From Candidatus Omnitrophota bacterium (GTDB taxonomy: Bacteria; Omnitrophota; Gorgyraeia; Zapsychrales; Zapsychraceae): a DNA stretch of 6,787 nucleotides. Both the position numbers and the translations under genes were made by a program. Location of the stretch: NCBI GenBank assembly GCA_029567025.1, contig JAKQLT010000022.1, positions 1 to 6,787 of the forward strand, written 5' to 3'. Under the pieces are notes generated by a model. It ran no database searches, was not told the origin of the DNA, and saw only the letters and a list, made by a program, of their open reading frames with translations. Below, piece by piece: positions 4,987 to 6,787 of this stretch (position 1 is the first letter of the stretch; the number at the start of each line of letters is the position of its first letter).

Positions 4987-6681
4987 ATGTCAACGGAACA
5001 TAAATCATTAACAGGAGCGCAAGCACTTTTAAAGGGCTTGGAACAACAAGGCGTGGAATATATTTTTGGAATTCCCGGCGGAGTTGTGATCCCTATTTTT
5101 GATGCTCTTGTAAATTCAAAAATAAAATTTATTTTAACGCGTCATGAACAAGGCGCGACTCATATGGCGGATGGTTATGCGCGCGCCACAGGGAAAACAG
5201 GCGTGGTGATTGCGACCAGCGGTCCAGGGGCCACGAATACTTTGACTGGTATTATGACTGCGCATATGGATTCTATTCCCCTTGTTATTTTGACCGGTCA
5301 AGCGAAACGCGCAGTTATTGGAAAAGACGCTTTTCAAGAAGCAGATATTTTTGGGATGTCTATGCCGGTTGTTAAGCATAGCTATCTTGTGCGCGAGATT
5401 AACGATATTCCGCGTATCATAAAAGAAGCTTTCTATATCGCATCAACTGGACGACCAGGTCCTGTTCTTGTTGATTTGCCAAGTGATGTGTCTTCTGGGG
5501 TTTTTACAGGAACTTTCGATGTCCCTATGGATCTAAAAGGTTATCATAAGACTTCTTTGCCTTCTAAAAAGGATTTTATTAATTTTGCTAAAGCTTTCAA
5601 AAATTCCAGAAAACCTCTTTTATTGGCGGGGCATGGAGTTATTATTTCTAAAGCGGATAAAGAATTAAAGGAATTGGCTTTAAAATTAGGCGCGCCGGTT
5701 GTCAATACCCTTTTAGGAAAAGGCGCTTTCCCTGAAACACATGTTTTGTCTTTAGGTATGTTAGGTATGCATGGCACGGCATACGCGAATAAGGCGTTGG
5801 TCTCTTGTGATCTTGTTTGTTCTATTGGAAGCCGATGGGATGATCGCATTAATGGGAATAATGATGAATTTTGTATTGGTGCAAAAAAGTTGCATATCGA
5901 TATTGACCCGGCGGAGATTGGAAAGATTGTGAAACCGGATTTAAGTCTTATCGGTGATGCGAGGGAAATATTACAAGAATTGCTGAAATATATTGAACCA
6001 GCAGAAACGAAAGAATGGCTTAAAGAAGTCGCATCGTATAAAAAAGATTTTCCTTTAATCTATGATATTAAAAAAGGATTAACAGTTCCTCTTTTAGTGG
6101 ATGAGGTTTTTAAATTAACAAAAGGAAAAGCGATCGTTGTGACGGATGTGGGTCAGCATCAGATGTGGACATCGCAGTTTTATAAATGTGCCGCTCCTGA
6201 TCAATGGCTTTCCTCTGGAGGCGCGGGCACTATGGGTTATGGTTTTCCTGCCGCTATTGGTGCGCAATTCGGGCGGCCGCATTCTCTTGTTTTTTGTTTT
6301 TCTGGAGACGGCGGATTTCAGATGACCATGAGCGATTTAGCTACAGCCGCGATTCATAAATTGCCGGTTAAAGTTATTGTGAATGAAAATAAATATTTAG
6401 GCATGGTTAGGCAATGGCAAGAACTTTTCTTTGATAATCGCAAGTCAGGAGTTGATTTAAGAGGAAATCCTGATTTTGTAAAAATTGCTAATGCCTACGG
6501 AATCAAAGGCATTTCTATTAAAAAGCCGTCTGAAGTAAAGGCAAAATTACAAGAGGCCATTAAGCATAAAGGCCCTGTTGTTATTCATGCGCATATTATC
6601 AAGGAAGATAATGTTTTTCCTATGATCCCGGCGGGAAAATCAGCGCATCATATGATGCTGAATCCTCCAAAAAATAAGTAG
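4987..6681 (+). CDS. ilvB: Acetohydroxyacid (acetolactate) synthase large catalytic subunit
   Basis: Catalyses the ThDP-dependent joining of pyruvate with pyruvate or 2-ketobutyrate, the first common step in valine, leucine and isoleucine synthesis. From the ATG at 4987 it has 564 residues, a normal length. Three ThDP-enzyme domains are visible. The N-terminal domain (about 8-170) has FGIPGG and the catalytic Glu54 in RHEQGA. The central FAD-binding domain (about 190-325) has GSRWDDR (281-287) and HIDIDPAEIGK. The C-terminal domain (about 375-545) has the metal and diphosphate motif SGDGG (439-443), Asn468, and the MVRQWQ segment whose Trp477 is typical of AHAS. FAD-site conservation and the adjacent ilvN favour the anabolic enzyme over catabolic AlsS. 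The first Asn of the usual NN pair is Glu467. An in-frame ATG at 4945 would add 14 atypical residues and has no Shine-Dalgarno; the chosen start has only a purine-rich GAAAGA upstream. ilvN follows after 6 bp. Confidence 0.96.
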   Translation: MSTEHKSLTGAQALLKGLEQQGVEYIFGIPGGVVIPIFDALVNSKIKFILTRHEQGATHMADGYARATGKTGVVIATSGPGATNTLTGIMTAHMDSIPLVILTGQAKRAVIGKDAFQEADIFGMSMPVVKHSYLVREINDIPRIIKEAFYIASTGRPGPVLVDLPSDVSSGVFTGTFDVPMDLKGYHKTSLPSKKDFINFAKAFKNSRKPLLLAGHGVIISKADKELKELALKLGAPVVNTLLGKGAFPETHVLSLGMLGMHGTAYANKALVSCDLVCSIGSRWDDRINGNNDEFCIGAKKLHIDIDPAEIGKIVKPDLSLIGDAREILQELLKYIEPAETKEWLKEVASYKKDFPLIYDIKKGLTVPLLVDEVFKLTKGKAIVVTDVGQHQMWTSQFYKCAAPDQWLSSGGAGTMGYGFPAAIGAQFGRPHSLVFCFSGDGGFQMTMSDLATAAIHKLPVKVIVNENKYLGMVRQWQELFFDNRKSGVDLRGNPDFVKIANAYGIKGISIKKPSEVKAKLQEAIKHKGPVVIHAHIIKEDNVFPMIPAGKSAHHMMLNPPKNK

Positions 6682-6687
6682 GTTTTT

Positions 6688-6787
6688 ATGGCAAATAAAA
6701 AGAATATTCATACGATTTCTTTATTAGTGGCGAATAAGCCCGGCGTACTTGTGCGCGTGGCTTCTGTCTTTGCTCGTCGCGGATATA
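6688..6787 (+). CDS. ilvN: Acetohydroxyacid synthase small regulatory subunit, N-terminal part (runs off right edge)
   Basis: From the ATG at 6688, 33 codons are open to the window edge. They read as an ACT domain start: HTISLLVANKPGVL at 8-21, then RVASVFARRGY to residue 33. This is the signature of the AHAS regulatory subunit (IlvN/IlvH), which activates the large subunit and mediates feedback inhibition by valine. Asn16, Pro18 and Gly19 in NKPGVL lie where the effector-binding loop is found in characterised homologues. The start is 6 bp after the ilvB stop, with AAGTAGG overlapping that stop as a modest Shine-Dalgarno, so the two subunits are almost certainly co-translated from one transcript. 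Whether the protein is the short IlvN type or the longer IlvH type cannot be seen here. Confidence 0.9.
   Translation, partial: MANKKNIHTISLLVANKPGVLVRVASVFARRGY

Noticed and set aside
5134..5379. 81-codon open frame antisense to ilvB
   Set aside because: It overlaps highly conserved AHAS sequence entirely, and its composition looks like a reverse-complement artefact.
5544..5849. 101-codon open frame antisense to ilvB
   Set aside because: Same reason: it mirrors the central domain of ilvB and has no independent support.
1..6787. Defence system, mobile element or CRISPR array
   Set aside because: All intact genes fall into housekeeping or envelope categories, and no integrase, transposase, terminal repeats or regularly spaced repeats were seen.

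Overview
The window is AT-rich (by eye, G+C in the upper 30s %) and reads as ordinary bacterial chromosome. It has compact genes on both strands, short intergenic gaps, and no transposase, integrase, CRISPR repeats, rRNA or tRNA. I saw no phage or plasmid hallmarks. The source looks like a Gram-negative-type bacterium from an uncultivated lineage. A secreted PKD-domain protein, a signal-peptide protein whose N-terminal module resembles 'GDVIEGKIVE...YYLDEIERI' domains, and the housekeeping set together suggest something like Omnitrophota/Elusimicrobiota. That assignment rests on remembered protein flavour only and is weak.

Layout. (1) Positions 1-311, minus strand: the 5' part of an exported PKD-domain protein, running off the left edge, with a strong Shine-Dalgarno and a good sigma70-type promoter in the gap behind it. 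(2) 436-1737, minus: mtaB, a MiaB-family tRNA methylthiotransferase. (3) A 90-130 bp divergent region holding a near-perfect 24-bp inverted repeat and a candidate promoter. (4) 1870-2832, plus: a DusB-like tRNA-dihydrouridine synthase, followed after 23 bp and a clear Shine-Dalgarno by an exported/membrane protein of unknown function (2856-3878). (5) 3883-4887, minus: a PP-loop RNA-thiolation-type enzyme ending only 4 bp from the preceding convergent gene. (6) A short divergent region, then ilvB (4987-6681, plus) and the beginning of ilvN (6688 to the right edge), which form the acetohydroxyacid synthase operon.

How the genes fit together. Three of the seven genes are predicted RNA-modification enzymes: radical-SAM methylthiolation of A37, dihydrouridine formation, and a ThiI-like PP-loop sulfur transferase candidate. 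They lie in three separate transcription units, so this is proximity rather than one operon. ilvB and ilvN encode the catalytic and regulatory subunits of the first committed step of valine/leucine/isoleucine synthesis. The PKD protein and the membrane protein belong to the cell envelope and have no visible functional link to the rest.

No intergenic stretch exceeds 300 bases. I did not find a convincing new multi-gene system. The items most worth a second look are the 340-residue chimeric membrane protein, the three-cysteine pattern in the PP-loop enzyme, and the inverted repeat between mtaB and dus.
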